Positions 9,142 to 18,892 of a DNA stretch of 38,195 nucleotides are shown in pieces. The translations under genes and the position numbers were made by a program. The notes below the pieces were generated by a model. That model did no database searches, was not told the DNA's origin, and saw only the letters and a program-made list of their open reading frames with translations. Location: positions 1-38,195 of the forward strand of contig JAMYWO010000341.1 in assembly GCA_024220525.1 (NCBI GenBank), in the 5' to 3' direction. Numbering within the stretch: the first letter of the stretch is position 1; each line of letters starts with the position of its first letter. This DNA is from Cochliopodium minus. Taxonomy: Eukaryota; Discosea; Himatismenida; Cochliopodiidae.

Positions 9142-10869
9142 TCAAATGAAATCCTTGATAATGATAAAGTTGATGTATTTGGGCACTTTGATCCTCAACC
9201 TCTTTAAAACAAGGTGATAAATGAAAACCTTAAGATGGGTGATAGAAGGGTAAAATTTGTGATTTTCTGGAGACCAAGATATAGACACAAAGTTAGAAAG
9301 GAAATGGCTGATCTTCTTGCTTGTGTCCACCGTGGGGACGAAAATATCACTTTTTGAATTTTTTAAAACATCAAAAGAGCAGGTTTGTTGGCGGGAATTG
9401 AAACCCCATCCAACCACTTTTCTTTCTCCTATTTGAATTTAGAATTAAAATTTGGGTTGTTCATATTGTTTTATTAGTTTTTTATTAATAAAATTATAAT
9501 CTGAATTTATTTGGTGAAACGTTGATTGAAACTTGTTACCACTTTCATCTGCCAAATTGTTGTTAAAATCTAATTTTATTGAATAAATTTAAAGCAGATA
9601 CCTTCCACCAAAAGTTGACAATGAAAATAACCGCAATATATCCCCACAACCTTGTTTGTGTTATAAGTCAGCTCATTGAGTCCAGAAATAGACTTTTTAT
9701 TACCAAGACCAAGCTCACTTGGATACAGTATTAAAAAGAAAAATTAAAAAACAATATAAATTTACCCATTCGCACTGTGTCCAAATCCAAACATTAAAGC
9801 AGGTCTATCATTGGAGTCACAACTCATGATGGTGGTGTAAAACATGGAACAGCAAGCTCTTACCCTCAAAAAATCGAATTTTCCATCTCCAATGTAGTCA
9901 TATTCTTTATTGCTTTGCCTACCTAGAGCACCGTTACTGTTGCTTCCGTAGGATATAATCTTACCATTATCTTTTTTTTTTTATTAAAAAAAACAAAAAT
10001 CAATATTTACAGTAACGATAAATTTTAGTTTTATAAAAATAGACTTTAATAAAATAAAAAAATTTGTACTTAAATGATAAAACAACCCTGCTCCCCCACT
10101 AGAAAATATGTTGACCACCCTTTCATCTTTTTGGATGTGATAATTTATTTCTATTTCTTTAGGGCTGATCCCGTCGTATAGGTACACTTTGTCATCACAC
10201 TTTTCCTTGTTGTATAGTGAACTCAAAATGATTTTACAAGATCGTTGATCATAACACACGTGGTTAATGTTTTTACTTTTAAAGAGGCTTATCGGTTTTT
10301 CTTTTTTGTTTTGATATATGTTGTACACTGTGGAACCCTCGCATACCACATATCCTATCTTCTTGTGGCAAAAATTGTAGATACAAAGCACTTTTTCTTG
10401 TGGAATCAAAACTAGTTTTATTTCTTCCCTTTTTTTTTTTTGAATAAATCAGAGGGAAACTTTCAATTCCAATTTTCTCAATAATTATCTTGAGATCATA
10501 AATTCGTTTCAAATTTTGAAAATCATAATCGATCATATTTACCCATATTTCTTATAGAATACTTTATTATCCATCGTCACAAACAAACTGCTTTCATAGC
10601 TGGGCGATATTGCCACTATTATTTCTTCAAAGAATAAAATGATATTTTACTTAGTTTTAAATATACCATCTTCCAATCCTTTCACCAATCCAGTATCCTT
10701 TCCCCATGAGATTATTTTATCTGATAAATCAAAATTAGTTGTTTATAAAGAGAACTAATAATCTATTACTCTCCTTATTGACGGCATAGGTTGTATGTGC
10801 TATAGATGAGATAGTAGGTATTTGAAGAACACTATATCTATCCAATTTGAATTCTTTATTTTTGTACAT
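9142..10869 (-). CDS. RCC1-repeat-like protein with C-terminal W-x-P-E-x-H module; frame breaks in the middle
   Basis: The 5' exons (10869-10770, 10720-10667, from 10624) encode NKIISWGKDTG, a typical RCC1 blade strand, then SLFVTMDNKVFYKKYG. The 3' exons encode DNGKIISYGSNSNGALG, FGFGHSANGELGLGNKKS and KVVGWGFNSRQQ. Known: RCC1 blades form beta-propellers and can act as GEFs or scaffolds. The last exon ends SWSPENHKFYPSITHLK ... VPKYINFIIIKDFI, a module shared with the gene at 35850-37521. A 9-nt microexon (9548-9540) fits in phase. Two joins fail: near 10548, where the frame meets a stop without a usable splice pair, and near 10440 at a run of 12 A. Homopolymer sequence error or early decay could explain both. 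RCC1 identity is firm, an intact product is not. Confidence 0.65.
9540..9548 (-). other. Candidate 9-nt microexon in the RCC1-like gene
   Basis: Reading ATGAAAGTG, flanked by AG before and GT after on the minus strand. The upstream exon ends in phase 1 and the downstream exon begins in the matching phase, so inclusion adds three residues and skipping keeps the frame. It may be an alternatively used or mis-called microexon. Confidence 0.35.
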
Positions 10870-10915
10870 ATAAATGTATCCTTTTTTTTTATTTTGTTAT
10901 TATTATTTATAAAAA

Positions 10916-12113
10916 ATGAACCTCTTTTTTGAATATCTTGAAATTGTGGATAATCTATTCTCAGAAGTAATATTCAATGATAAGAGGTATACAATATTTA
11001 TTCAAGATTTTTTTAATTTTATCAACATAAATTCATATTCAAGATGTATTTGTTATTCGAAGAGGAATGAAGATGCAACATGGAATTTGGGAATAACAGA
11101 TTTGAGAAAAGTTTGGGTAAGGAATATTCACATAAATTCATAATTGGTGCAAATATTTTCTTTTGGGTTTGATTATAAGACATATCTTGAATTTATATTA
11201 TTGAAGAAATAAAATAACTGAAAATAACGAAATATTTTTTGAAGGAAAGAAATTTGGATTTCAATGATATTGAAAAACACAAAACCTTGTTGGGATTTTC
11301 AAACGATAAAAAGCAAGAAACCTCGTGGAAAAAATATTTCAAATTGTTTTACGATGCATACACCACTGAGAACATCTTCATCTCGGAGGATTCAAAGGAT
11401 GCTGTGACGTTCACTGCATGGTGCTTCTTTGATGGGAAACAAATTCCCTATAAATATAATCTCTTTTTATTGCATAAATCCGAGGCAGCCACAACAATAA
11501 ACAAACTGACCTTTCTATTATTGGGTAATATAAATAATGTTTTTTGGCGCCAAAAATTATATTGTTATAGAACATATTTCATTAAATCCCTCCTCCATAC
11601 AAAAACAAATTAATTTAAAATTTGTTTTGATTCTGATATCTATTCTATAGCTGCATCCAAAATAACGAAACAACTTGGAAACGATAACAAGAGATTAAAG
11701 GAGAAAGTGGAAGATTTGAAGGAGAAAATAAAGAACACAAGAGAAAGCGATGATTTGATAGGCAATCTGGGTCTTGGTGATCATCAAGATGGTCCCACCA
11801 GATCTCTTCCCAATGATCATTCGAATAATAACAATAATAATGTCCCTCAAAATCAAATGGTTAATGGTAAATATTGATCAATCTATAATTGATTTACAAT
11901 TTTATTGTTTATTTCTTTTAAAATTTTACTGCAAATTGTTATTTTAATCCAAATAAAATTCATCAAAAAAAATTCATATACTTTATTTATCATCAAGCCA
12001 AAACTGTAAACCCCAACAAAAAAGCCAACCAGAAAAGACAAAAAGGATACAGCATTTTGAATCCTAACTCTAAAAGAAGAAAGGCTCATGGTGTAAGGAT
12101 CGAGCAAAAATGA
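10916..12113 (+). CDS. XLF/Cernunnos-like non-homologous end-joining factor
   Basis: Four exons (10916-11116, 11245-11524, 11651-11866, 11998-12113) join in phase to 270 residues, close to the roughly 300 of human XLF. The head reads ATWNLGITDLRKVWERNL (the T-D-L-x2-x-W of XLF/XRCC4-type heads), then an alternating strand ending AWCFFDGKQIPYKYNLFLL. A coiled coil follows (ITKQLGNDNKRLKEKVEDLKE region), then an Asn-rich linker, then a basic tail: ANQKRQKGYSIL and SKRRKAHGVRIEQK. Known: XLF bridges DNA ends with XRCC4-ligase IV and binds Ku through a basic C-terminal motif. Inferred: the basic tail here is a Ku-binding or nuclear-localisation candidate. The start is the first ATG, 46 bp from the divergent RCC1-like start at 10869. 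The minus-strand hydrophobic frame over the last exon is a shadow. Confidence 0.65.
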
Positions 12114-12254
12114 GATCTTTTTTATTCAAAGCACCTTCTTTGTATATGAAACTCTTGACTGAGAATTTAAGAAAAATTTGTGATTAAAGAAAAGATTTTC
12201 TTCATTTTTTGAATGAATTTAAAATGGAAATATCAAAAAAAAAAAAAAAAAAAA

Positions 12255-13464
12255 ATGGGGATATATACTTTTGCTTGGAATATATCTTTGACTGTGATCT
12301 CCATTTTCAATTTGATTTTGATTCTCTCACTTTGGAGATCTACCAAACAAAATGGCATGCAAAAATCAGCCAAGAAAAAGATCGATGCTATTCATTGGAC
12401 AGTAAGATTGTGGCCATACAGGAGATGGTTGGCTTTAATATATGTATTGGCTTGTGGGGTAAAATCTAATCACTCAAAATTAAAGATAAAAATAAAAAAA
12501 AAAAAATGATTTTTTTTGATCCACCTTCTAACATTTTGATATAAATGAATGAATCCAATATAGGTGAGATCTATATGGCCCAGACACGATTCTGAAAGGA
12601 TTTGTTTGTACGATACGGTCATCTCCGTTGTGATGATTGGAAGATCTTTGGCAACTTTGGCAGAGATTTCATTTGCAATACTTGCAAGTTTGTGTATTGT
12701 GAGGTATAGGAAAAATAAAGTAGATAATATTTATATCCACAAATTATATAATATATACAGTGATCTTTTTGTATTGAAATTACAATAATCATTATTGCTC
12801 ATTCCCAAAAATTTTTGTATGCATTATTAAGATATACAATAATCACCATGATATAAGCAATTAAATTAATTCGAATAATTCAAGATTTTTGAAAATATCA
12901 CATGTAAACTTTTGAATTATTATTAGAATAAATGAAAAAAGATGGATGGCCAATATTTGGGTCCCTTTGAATGTGGTTGCACAATCCTTTTGCTGGTATT
13001 CAGTTGCGACACAGAATCAACTGGGACACACGATAGAGGAGTCCATCTGGACATTTACTGCGATCAGCATGGTTTTGGTATGTGCTTACGAACTTTTCAA
13101 CAAAAAATTTACAAAGGAAAACAAAAAACAACTTTCTTTTTTGAAATTGATGATAATTGGGGGTGTAAGTTTTTCCAAAATATTCTCTTTTCAAGATTAA
13201 AGTATTTAATAATTTTTTCTTTATTAGATCCTTTACATAATATTCATGGTCAAGGTTGACGTCCCAATGTATTGGAACAGATATTTGATTGATGAAGCCA
13301 ATGGAAGGAATTACCAGGGTTTCTTTGAAGGTTTTTGGTTGACAGCCAAGTGTAGGAAAATAAGCGACGATGACAATTTTTGGATCCACGAAATACCGTG
13401 GACTAGTGGCTATTTTTCTTTTGGTGTTTGGATTGCGATTGCTTTTGCAAACGTCTCATTGTGA
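12255..13464 (+). CDS. Multipass membrane protein of unrecognised family
   Basis: Four exons (12255-12458, 12564-12703, 12942-13164, 13228-13464) join in phase to 267 residues. About six hydrophobic segments are visible, starting with SLTVISIFNLILILSLW. Conserved-looking polar motifs sit between them: RLWPYRRWL, RSIWPRHDSERICLYDT, GRSLATLAEISFA, VDVPMYWNRYLIDE and WTSGYFSFGVW. Their Trp/Pro/Arg density suggests a constrained family rather than a species-specific protein, and I have a weak memory of similar proteins of unknown function in other protists. An in-frame ATG at 12213, separated by a run of 15 A, would add 14 mostly Lys residues; I prefer 12255. Function unknown; an integral membrane location is well supported. 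Confidence 0.8.
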
Positions 13465-13577
13465 TTCACAATTTATTTTGTTTTTGAGTGATCAATTTGA
13501 TTTATTTAGTTTCAATTGAGAATATAAGATAAAATATAGTTTAAATGTCTGTTAACTCATTTTCAATTTTAATAAAG

Positions 13578-13743
13578 AAGAGCATTTGTCCCTAAAATCA
13601 TCAATGCATTGACAAAACAAACAAACTGGAGGCAAAAATATAGAAACTTCATTTTGTTTTGTTCTTTTTTGTTCTGCTCTTACATGTCCAGAGACATCTT
13701 CGCGTTTTGCAAGATAAGAATGAAAAAACTCATGAAGAGTATC
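13578..13743 (+). CDS. Exon fragment cut at the N (13744)
   Basis: After an AG at 13576-13577 a frame reads AFVPKIINALTKQTNWRQKY, then a hydrophobic run (FILFCSFLFCS), then SRDIFAFCKIRMKKLMKSI, stopping only because the sequence hits a single N. The composition (Trp, Cys, Arg, GC-richer codons) looks like real coding sequence with one membrane segment. What follows the N is the short inverted-repeat element, not the rest of the gene, so this is probably a join between unrelated sequences or an insertion. It could be a further exon of a gene like the multipass protein just upstream, but the stop at 13464 argues against that. Confidence 0.35.
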
Positions 13744-13744
13744 N

Positions 13745-13816
13745 TATTACAACAGTTCAAATTTTGTTAGTAAAAATTTTATATCCGCTAACAAAGTTGT
13801 AATATTTGGACATGTC
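13745..13816. mobile_element. Short inverted-repeat element (MITE-like), copy 2
   Basis: This 72-base unit matches 1030-1101 with about 7 differences. It contains the hairpin arms ATTACAAC/GTTGTAAT and TTGTTAG/CTAACAA. The left terminal bases are missing because the copy starts at the N at 13744. It ends 25 bp past the stop of a cysteine-module gene. Confidence 0.55.
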
Positions 13817-13840
13817 TAATTAATTTTATTAATACTCTAA

Positions 13841-14249
13841 TCATTTTTTTTTGGATCTTTTATCGTATCTGTTGTTTTCAGAGTGTGAATGGTTGTCCCT
13901 CTTATTTTTCCTGTATTTATTTTCTTATAAATCAAAAAAAAAAATTAATAATAAAATAATTAATAAAATAATTAATAATAAAATAATTAACAATAAAATC
14001 AAAATAAAATTAATATCTTACCGAGATATTCTTCTTTTTTGGACCTGCGCATGTAGCATTTGTCACAAGTTTTTTTGCTGTTGTTGAACATGCGAGGGTA
14101 GTCAATTTTGGAAAAGCCACAAACGACACACATTCCCTTGCTGATTCTGTCTTGGCACCTCTTCTTGAAACAAAGCTTACACATTGTGTAATGTACGCTT
14201 TTGAACAGATGTGGATTTTCTGATCTTCTCACTCCACAAACACATTGTT
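13841..14249 (-). CDS. Cysteine-module protein (two units), 5' exon uncertain
   Basis: Exons 14249-14022 and 13923-13841 join in phase and end in TGA. They encode two modules: CVCG ... NPHLF ... CKLC and CVVCG ... YPRMF ... CDKC, then a charged tail (NNRYDKRSKKK). The P-x2-F element and the cysteine spacing match the genes at 535-1461, 1719-2128 and 14679-15747. The upstream exon is not settled: an ATG at 14545 opens MENPKLLAEHKMENTKKK and a His/Tyr-rich stretch, but I found no donor that joins it cleanly. Zinc binding is inferred. Confidence 0.55.
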
Positions 14250-14678
14250 CTGTAAAAAAAAAAAGAATAAAGGAAAAAAAAAAAAGAGGATTTTAACTTT
14301 GAATTAAATGTAATTAAAAAAATAAAAAAAAAACCAAAATTTTTGTCAATTTCGTGGTGTGTAAGTCTTTCGTGGTGAGATTTACTTGTTTAATAAATGT
14401 TTTTAAAAAAACAAAAGAAATTAATTGAAATATTATAAAATAAAGTTTTTTTTTTTTTGTAATAATACTCGTGGTGATGGTAATTGTCATCCTTTTTTTT
14501 TGTATTTTCCATTTTGTGTTCTGCAAGTAACTTCGGGTTCTCCATTTGCGAATTGAAAATCTATTTAAAATACGTTTATTTTAAAAAATATTAAAGAAAA
14601 TAAAATTTAAATAATCAAAAATAATTTCTAGAAATTATTTTTTTTTTTTTTTATAATAATGTTTAATTAATTTTTTTT

Positions 14679-15747
14679 TTAATGGTGAAAAAAATGATTT
14701 ACAATTTTGTTTTCTGGCAATATTTTGAATTCTACTTGTTTTTCAGTTAAAATAAACTTTTTCTTGGGGGGTTTACTATTTTTTTTTTTGACGCAATCAT
14801 CACAAAACTTTTTGTGGTCGTCCATGAGGAACTTGATGGGGTGTTCTTTTTTGTCGAGACCACACTTTAGACATTGGTCCAAAATCTCTCTCATTTGTTT
14901 TTCCAAATGTTTGTTTTCGCGGCATTCATTACAGTGTCTTTTATCTTTATTTTTTTTGGAAAGAAAATTTTAACAATTTTTAAAAATAAGAAAATTTAAA
15001 ATAAAGGCAATTTAAAATGAGAAAATGAAAAAATTGATATAAATACCATCAAAGAATTTGTCTTTGAATACAAGTCTATTATTTTTGCAAGAAGGGCATT
15101 CACCATGATCTATTTTTACAAGTTTTTTCTTGAATAAAATAAAGATTAAATTTATAATTTTTGAAGAATGAAATAAATAAAAATAAAAAACAAAAGTTAA
15201 ATTCATAATTAAAAATAAATCAACAATAAAAAGAAAAAAAACATTAAAAAAATAAATTTACTAAAATAAATTTACTAAAATAAATTTACTAAATATAAAA
15301 TAAAAAATAAAAAATAAAAAATAAATAAGAAGATTAAAAAAAAAAAATTTACTTCTTTTTTCTTTTGGCTACACTTGTCACAGTTGATGTCTCTAATGTT
15401 GGAAAAACAGGAGGGAGAAGTATTTTTGTCTTTGCAACACTTGGCACATTGATTGGCTTCTATTCTTTGTTCTTTTTTGTTCACCTTTTTTTCGACACAA
15501 GTGTTACAATTTCTAAAAAAATGAAATTAAAAAAATTAAAATTTAAGAAAAATATTAAAAATAAAAAAATAATCAAAAAAAAATATTATAAAAATAAAAA
15601 ATAATTTTTTTTTTTTTTTTAGTTACTTGTTCATGTTTCTGAAATCATTTGGGTTTTCTGTTTTGCTTTTGTTGCAAGATGTACAATTTCCAGAAATTTG
15701 TCTTTGTAATTTTTGGGTGATTTTCTTCTCATATTCTATTTTGGACT
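14679..15747 (-). CDS. Cysteine-module protein (four units), 5' end lost before the N at 15851
   Basis: Four exons (15747-15627, 15512-15353, 15128-15047, 14944-14679) join in phase. They carry four modules: CTSC ... NPNDF ... CNTC; CAKC ... SPSCF ... CDKC; CPSC ... DKFF ... CNEC; CLKCG ... HPIKF ... CDDC. Introns fall inside modules, between the first and second cysteine pairs, rather than between modules. The tail is KKKNSKPPKKKF and ends in a TAA stop. No start codon is visible; upstream is a period-10 microsatellite and then an N. Same family as three other genes here. Product and role unknown; a structural zinc-binding repeat is inferred. Confidence 0.6.
15240..15300. repeat. Short tandem repeat, about 15-base unit
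   Basis: Three tandem units of the form TTTACTAAAATAAA inside an intron of the cysteine-module gene. Nothing else is seen here. Confidence 0.6.
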
Positions 15748-15779
15748 CTTTGTTGTTAAATAAAAAAATTATTATAAAA

Positions 15780-15850
15780 AATAAAAATAAATAAAAATAA
15801 ATAAAAATAAATAAAAATAAATAAAAATAAATAAAAATAAATAAAAATAA
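15780..15850. repeat. Period-10 microsatellite (AAATAAAAAT)n
   Basis: Same 10-base unit as at 300-534. It ends at the N at 15851, after which unrelated sequence begins, so the repeat probably caused an assembly break. Confidence 0.9.
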
Positions 15851-15865
15851 NTTTATCGTGTTAAA

Positions 15866-15895
15866 AATATGTGTCTGGAGGTCCAGACACATATT
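15866..15895. repeat. Perfect 14-bp inverted repeat (hairpin)
   Basis: Arms AATATGTGTCTGGA and TCCAGACACATATT flank a GG loop. The arms are far more GC-balanced than the surroundings and are perfect. It lies between the N at 15851 and the ankyrin exon. It could be a hairpin footprint of an element, or a fold-back artefact next to the assembly break. No U-tract or gene end makes a terminator reading likely. Confidence 0.8.
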
Positions 15896-15986
15896 AAAAA
15901 AGAAAAAAAAATTTCCCCTTATGTTTATTATAATTAATTAATTAGCACAAATACAAATTAAATTTAATTAATTAAATAATATTTAG

Positions 15987-16406
15987 ACAGAAGAAATTGA
16001 TTTGGTAAATCTTTTTTATACACTGCTTCAAATTGGACCCAATGAATTGATCCAAAAATTGTTTCCTTGCGAAGAAATGTCACCAGAAAAACTGTTGAAA
16101 AAAGCAATAAAGATGTCTGCTGAAGACTTGGAAGGAAATCCAAAAGTGATAGAATTTTTGTTGAAGATTGCAGACCTTAATAAACCAAACAAAAAAGGAG
16201 ATCTGATACTGTTTTATGTTTGCAAAAATTTTGACGGAGACACAGAACTCATAAAATTGCTCCTTCAACATGGAGCTGACCCACACCTCAAAGGACAGTT
16301 CGGTACTTCCCTTTCTCTTGCACTTGAAAATGAAAAGTTTCTCAGTCATTTTGGTTCCACGGAAGAAATCCAAAAGTTCTTTGACAACAACTACAAAAAA
16401 ATTTGA
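15987..16406 (+). CDS. Ankyrin-repeat protein, 3' exon only
   Basis: After an AG acceptor at 15985-15986 a 139-residue frame runs to TGA at 16404-16406. It contains ankyrin-type helices and turns: VIEFLLKIADLNKPNKKGD and ELIKLLLQHGADPHLKGQ. The first part (LIQKLFPCEEMSPEKLLKKA) may be a further, weaker helical pair. The start and any earlier repeats are missing: upstream sequence is AT-rich intron, then the perfect hairpin and the N at 15851. Ankyrin repeats mediate protein binding; no catalytic part is seen. Confidence 0.65.
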   Translation, partial: TEEIDLVNLFYTLLQIGPNELIQKLFPCEEMSPEKLLKKAIKMSAEDLEGNPKVIEFLLKIADLNKPNKKGDLILFYVCKNFDGDTELIKLLLQHGADPHLKGQFGTSLSLALENEKFLSHFGSTEEIQKFFDNNYKKI

Positions 16407-16677
16407 ATGTGAACTCAAGTGCAACATGTTTTTTTTTAAATTTAAAAAAAAATTCATTAAATTTATTGAAAATATTCAAAATAACATCTGACATGCTAAA
16501 ATTTCTTTACAATATAATATTTTTTATTTTCTAAAGTATCATAATCAAATTGATTCAATAAGATGATATGTGTAAAATGTGATTTAATTGTGAGACAATC
16601 GATTATTTATTTGAATGCTTGTGGTGAAACTAATAATTGCAATTAAAATTAATTCCATTTTTAATGTTAAAATCATG

Positions 16678-17853
16678 TTATTTCTTTTCAGTTTTTTTGT
16701 TTGGAGATTTTATTTCAATTTGCTGATTCAACAACTCTCTGCAATCTTTCTTTAATTCTTTTATCTGATAAGCCTTGTTGGGTTTGTAATAATATGTACC
16801 ATTTGACTTGGAATTTTGTTTGTGAACTGCATTTCCGTACTCCTCTAAAGTTTTGAAGAAATCATTGCCTTTCTGTAATAATGCTATTCCATCTTTCACA
16901 ATAATGATAGCATGTTGGGATTCAGTATCTTTGGTTGGAAAAATGATCCCTCCTTCCTTTAAAAGAGGATATTATTAATGATTTGTAATTTATTTATTTT
17001 CTTACCTTGATTAATTTAGCGTTGAACAAATTTTGAAGGAGTTCTTCTTTTCGAAATGAATATTTGGCTTCCGGTTTTCTCTTCTTTGGATTCTTTTTCT
17101 CACTCTTTTGTTTTTGGATTTCAGCTTTTTCCTTCTTGAGTTGCTCAATCTCACTCACAAGTTTTTTGTTTTCTAAGGCTCTTTCCTTCTTGAGTTTTTC
17201 AAGCTGACTTTTTTGTTTTTTGATTTCCTTCTCCATTTTGTTTTTCTCGTCTTGAATTGTTTTGATTTTTTGGTTTGAATCTGATTTTTCCTTCTCCAAC
17301 AGATTTATGTATAAGTTTATTTCCTCAACATGTTTGGCTTGAGGACAATTATCTGAATGGTTTTTTATCATCAATGAAGATGCACATTCTTGTTTGCATC
17401 CTTTTGACCTTCCAATGCAATGGATGTTGTTATCTTTTATCTCTCCTTTATATTCAAAATTCAATGAAAAATAATATTTAAAAACGAATTTTGGGGAAAG
17501 GAAATGATTTTTTATTTTCTTTTTTTGAAATTACCTATATTCATCACTCTCTCGCATGTATTGCATTTGCATTTCTTTCCATTGATCAAAACTTCCAATT
17601 CTTTGTAATCGAGAAACTCTCCTGTGCAATCGATCTTGGTACATTTGATTTTGTCTCCACGACAATTTAGGCAAACTTTTGAGTAGCATTTATTGCACTT
17701 TTTTGGGCCTATATTGACTTTTTGGCAGACTTCACATTTTTCGATATTACTCAAGTTGGCATCGATTAATGAATAGTGTGTGTTCTAAAATTTTCAAAAT
17801 AAATTAGAAGACAAAGTATTGAAAAAAAAGGATACTTTATCTTTATCAAACAT
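16678..17853 (-). CDS. RING/TRAF-like zinc finger and coiled-coil protein, intact copy
   Basis: Four exons (17853-17836, 17784-17535, 17445-17006, 16956-16678) join in phase to 328 residues. The N terminus has a RING-like cysteine series (CEVCQKVNIGPKKCNKC ... CLNC ... KCTKIDC) lacking an obvious His. A TRAF-type finger follows (CKCNTC ... CIGRSKGCKQECASSLMIKNH-x5-CP). About 130 residues of coiled coil rich in Lys/Glu/Gln follow (EKEKSDSNQK ... AEIQKQKSEKK). The C-terminal part reads GGIIFPTKDTESQHAIIIV and ends in KKTEKK. Known: RING-TRAF-coiled-coil proteins are often E3 ligases or adaptors. Inferred: the same here, though the RING is atypical. The first exon is only 18 nt. The last exon is duplicated at 18564-18887. 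Confidence 0.7.
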
Positions 17854-18093
17854 TATAAGTTAATTTTTTTTTATTATATTTATTTTAATTTATTTTTTTT
17901 ATATTTTTTTATTTTTTTTGTGATTTTCAAATTTCTCTGAATCACAAATTTTAATTCAAAATTTTTACATTCATTTCTTTGAGCTGTTTTCTTATTTTTT
18001 GAATGAGATGAACAATTAAACTTAATTTTTTGAAAAAATAAATATGTTGAGAATATTTTTCTTTGTAATTTGCAAAAAAAATATATTTTTTTT

Positions 18094-18300
18094 TCAATGA
18101 TTTTTAATTAATAAACTGTATCTGATTGATGAATGGAACAAACTCAACAACTTCTTTTTTCTTAATGTTATATTATCTTTTTTATTGAAAAAATTTCGAA
18201 AAAGGGTAAAAAGGTGGAAGTTGTGCTTGTTGTGGATCAACTTTGTATGCAACCACTTCTGCATGTTGAGAGGATAGGCTTTGCTTAGTATAGTGCCCAT
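18094..18300 (-). CDS. Possible small basic protein
   Basis: A 68-residue frame starts MGTILSKAYPLNMQKWLHTK and is rich in Lys, His, Phe and Leu. It ends TGA. The plus strand of the same bases also reads openly, so strand is uncertain. No domain recognised. The M-G start could be myristoylated, but this is weak. The surrounding 17.9-18.5 kb is otherwise AT-rich with nothing identifiable. Confidence 0.25.
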   Translation of the reverse strand: MGTILSKAYPLNMQKWLHTKLIHNKHNFHLFTLFRNFFNKKDNITLRKKKLLSLFHSSIRYSLLIKNH

Positions 18301-18563
18301 GGATCAAAATTTCTTGAGAAATTTCTTCTATTTGTTAGAAAGTCATTTTACAAATCTCCATTATTTTTGTCCAGCTGCCTCTTTTAACATGGGTGAAGTT
18401 GGTTGTGATGAAAAAAAACTTGTTATAAAAATTATTTATGTTTATATCCAATAAAAAATTATTTATTTAGCTGCAAATAAAAGAAAAATATTTTGAGTTC
18501 AATTATTTTTCACCACATAAAATTGCAATTAAGGATTAATTCCATTTTAATGTTAAAATCATG

Positions 18564-18887
18564 TTATTTCTTTTCAGTTTTTTTGTTTGGAGATTTTATT
18601 TCAATTTGCTTATTCAACAACTCTCCGCAATCTTTCTTTAATTCTTTTATCTGATAAGCCTTGTTGGGTTTGTAATAATATGTATCATTTTTTTTTTTTG
18701 AACAATTTGAATTTTGGTTTGAATCATCATTTGACTTGGAATTTTGTTTGTGAACTTCATTTCCGTACTCCTCTATAGTTGGGTAATCATCCTTGCCGTT
18801 ATATTTTAAAAAAGGTATTCCATCTTTCACAATAATGATAGCATGTTGGGATTCAGTATCTTTGGTTGGAAAAATGATCCCTCCTTC
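18564..18887 (-). pseudogene. Second copy of the RING/coiled-coil gene: last exon only, cut by the gap
   Basis: This exon matches the last exon of the gene at 16678-17853 over its whole length, including the acceptor (AAAG before 18887) and about 50 bp of 3' flank. It differs by substitutions and by a 14-residue Asn/Ser/Lys-rich insertion (after QNSKSND). The frame is open to the same KKTEKK end. The upstream exons fall in the run of N at 18893-19275, so the gene may be complete in the organism. Listed as pseudogene only because it is partial here. Confidence 0.6.
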
Positions 18888-18892
18888 CTTTA

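Noticed and set aside
11883-12107. Minus-strand frame with a hydrophobic segment resembling a small membrane protein (SLSSFRVRIQNAVSFLSFLV)
   Set aside because: It is the reverse of the last exon of the XLF-like gene, which joins in phase on the plus strand and ends in a proper stop.
13733-13743. ATGAAGAGTATC shared between 13732-13743 and the minus strand at 2423-2434
   Set aside because: About 12-14 identical bases in AT-rich DNA; too short, and the flanking protein sequences do not match.
15623-15892. Continuous minus-strand frame across the N at 15851 into the hairpin
   Set aside because: It runs through a microsatellite and an undetermined base; only the cysteine-coding part at 15627-15747 is supported.
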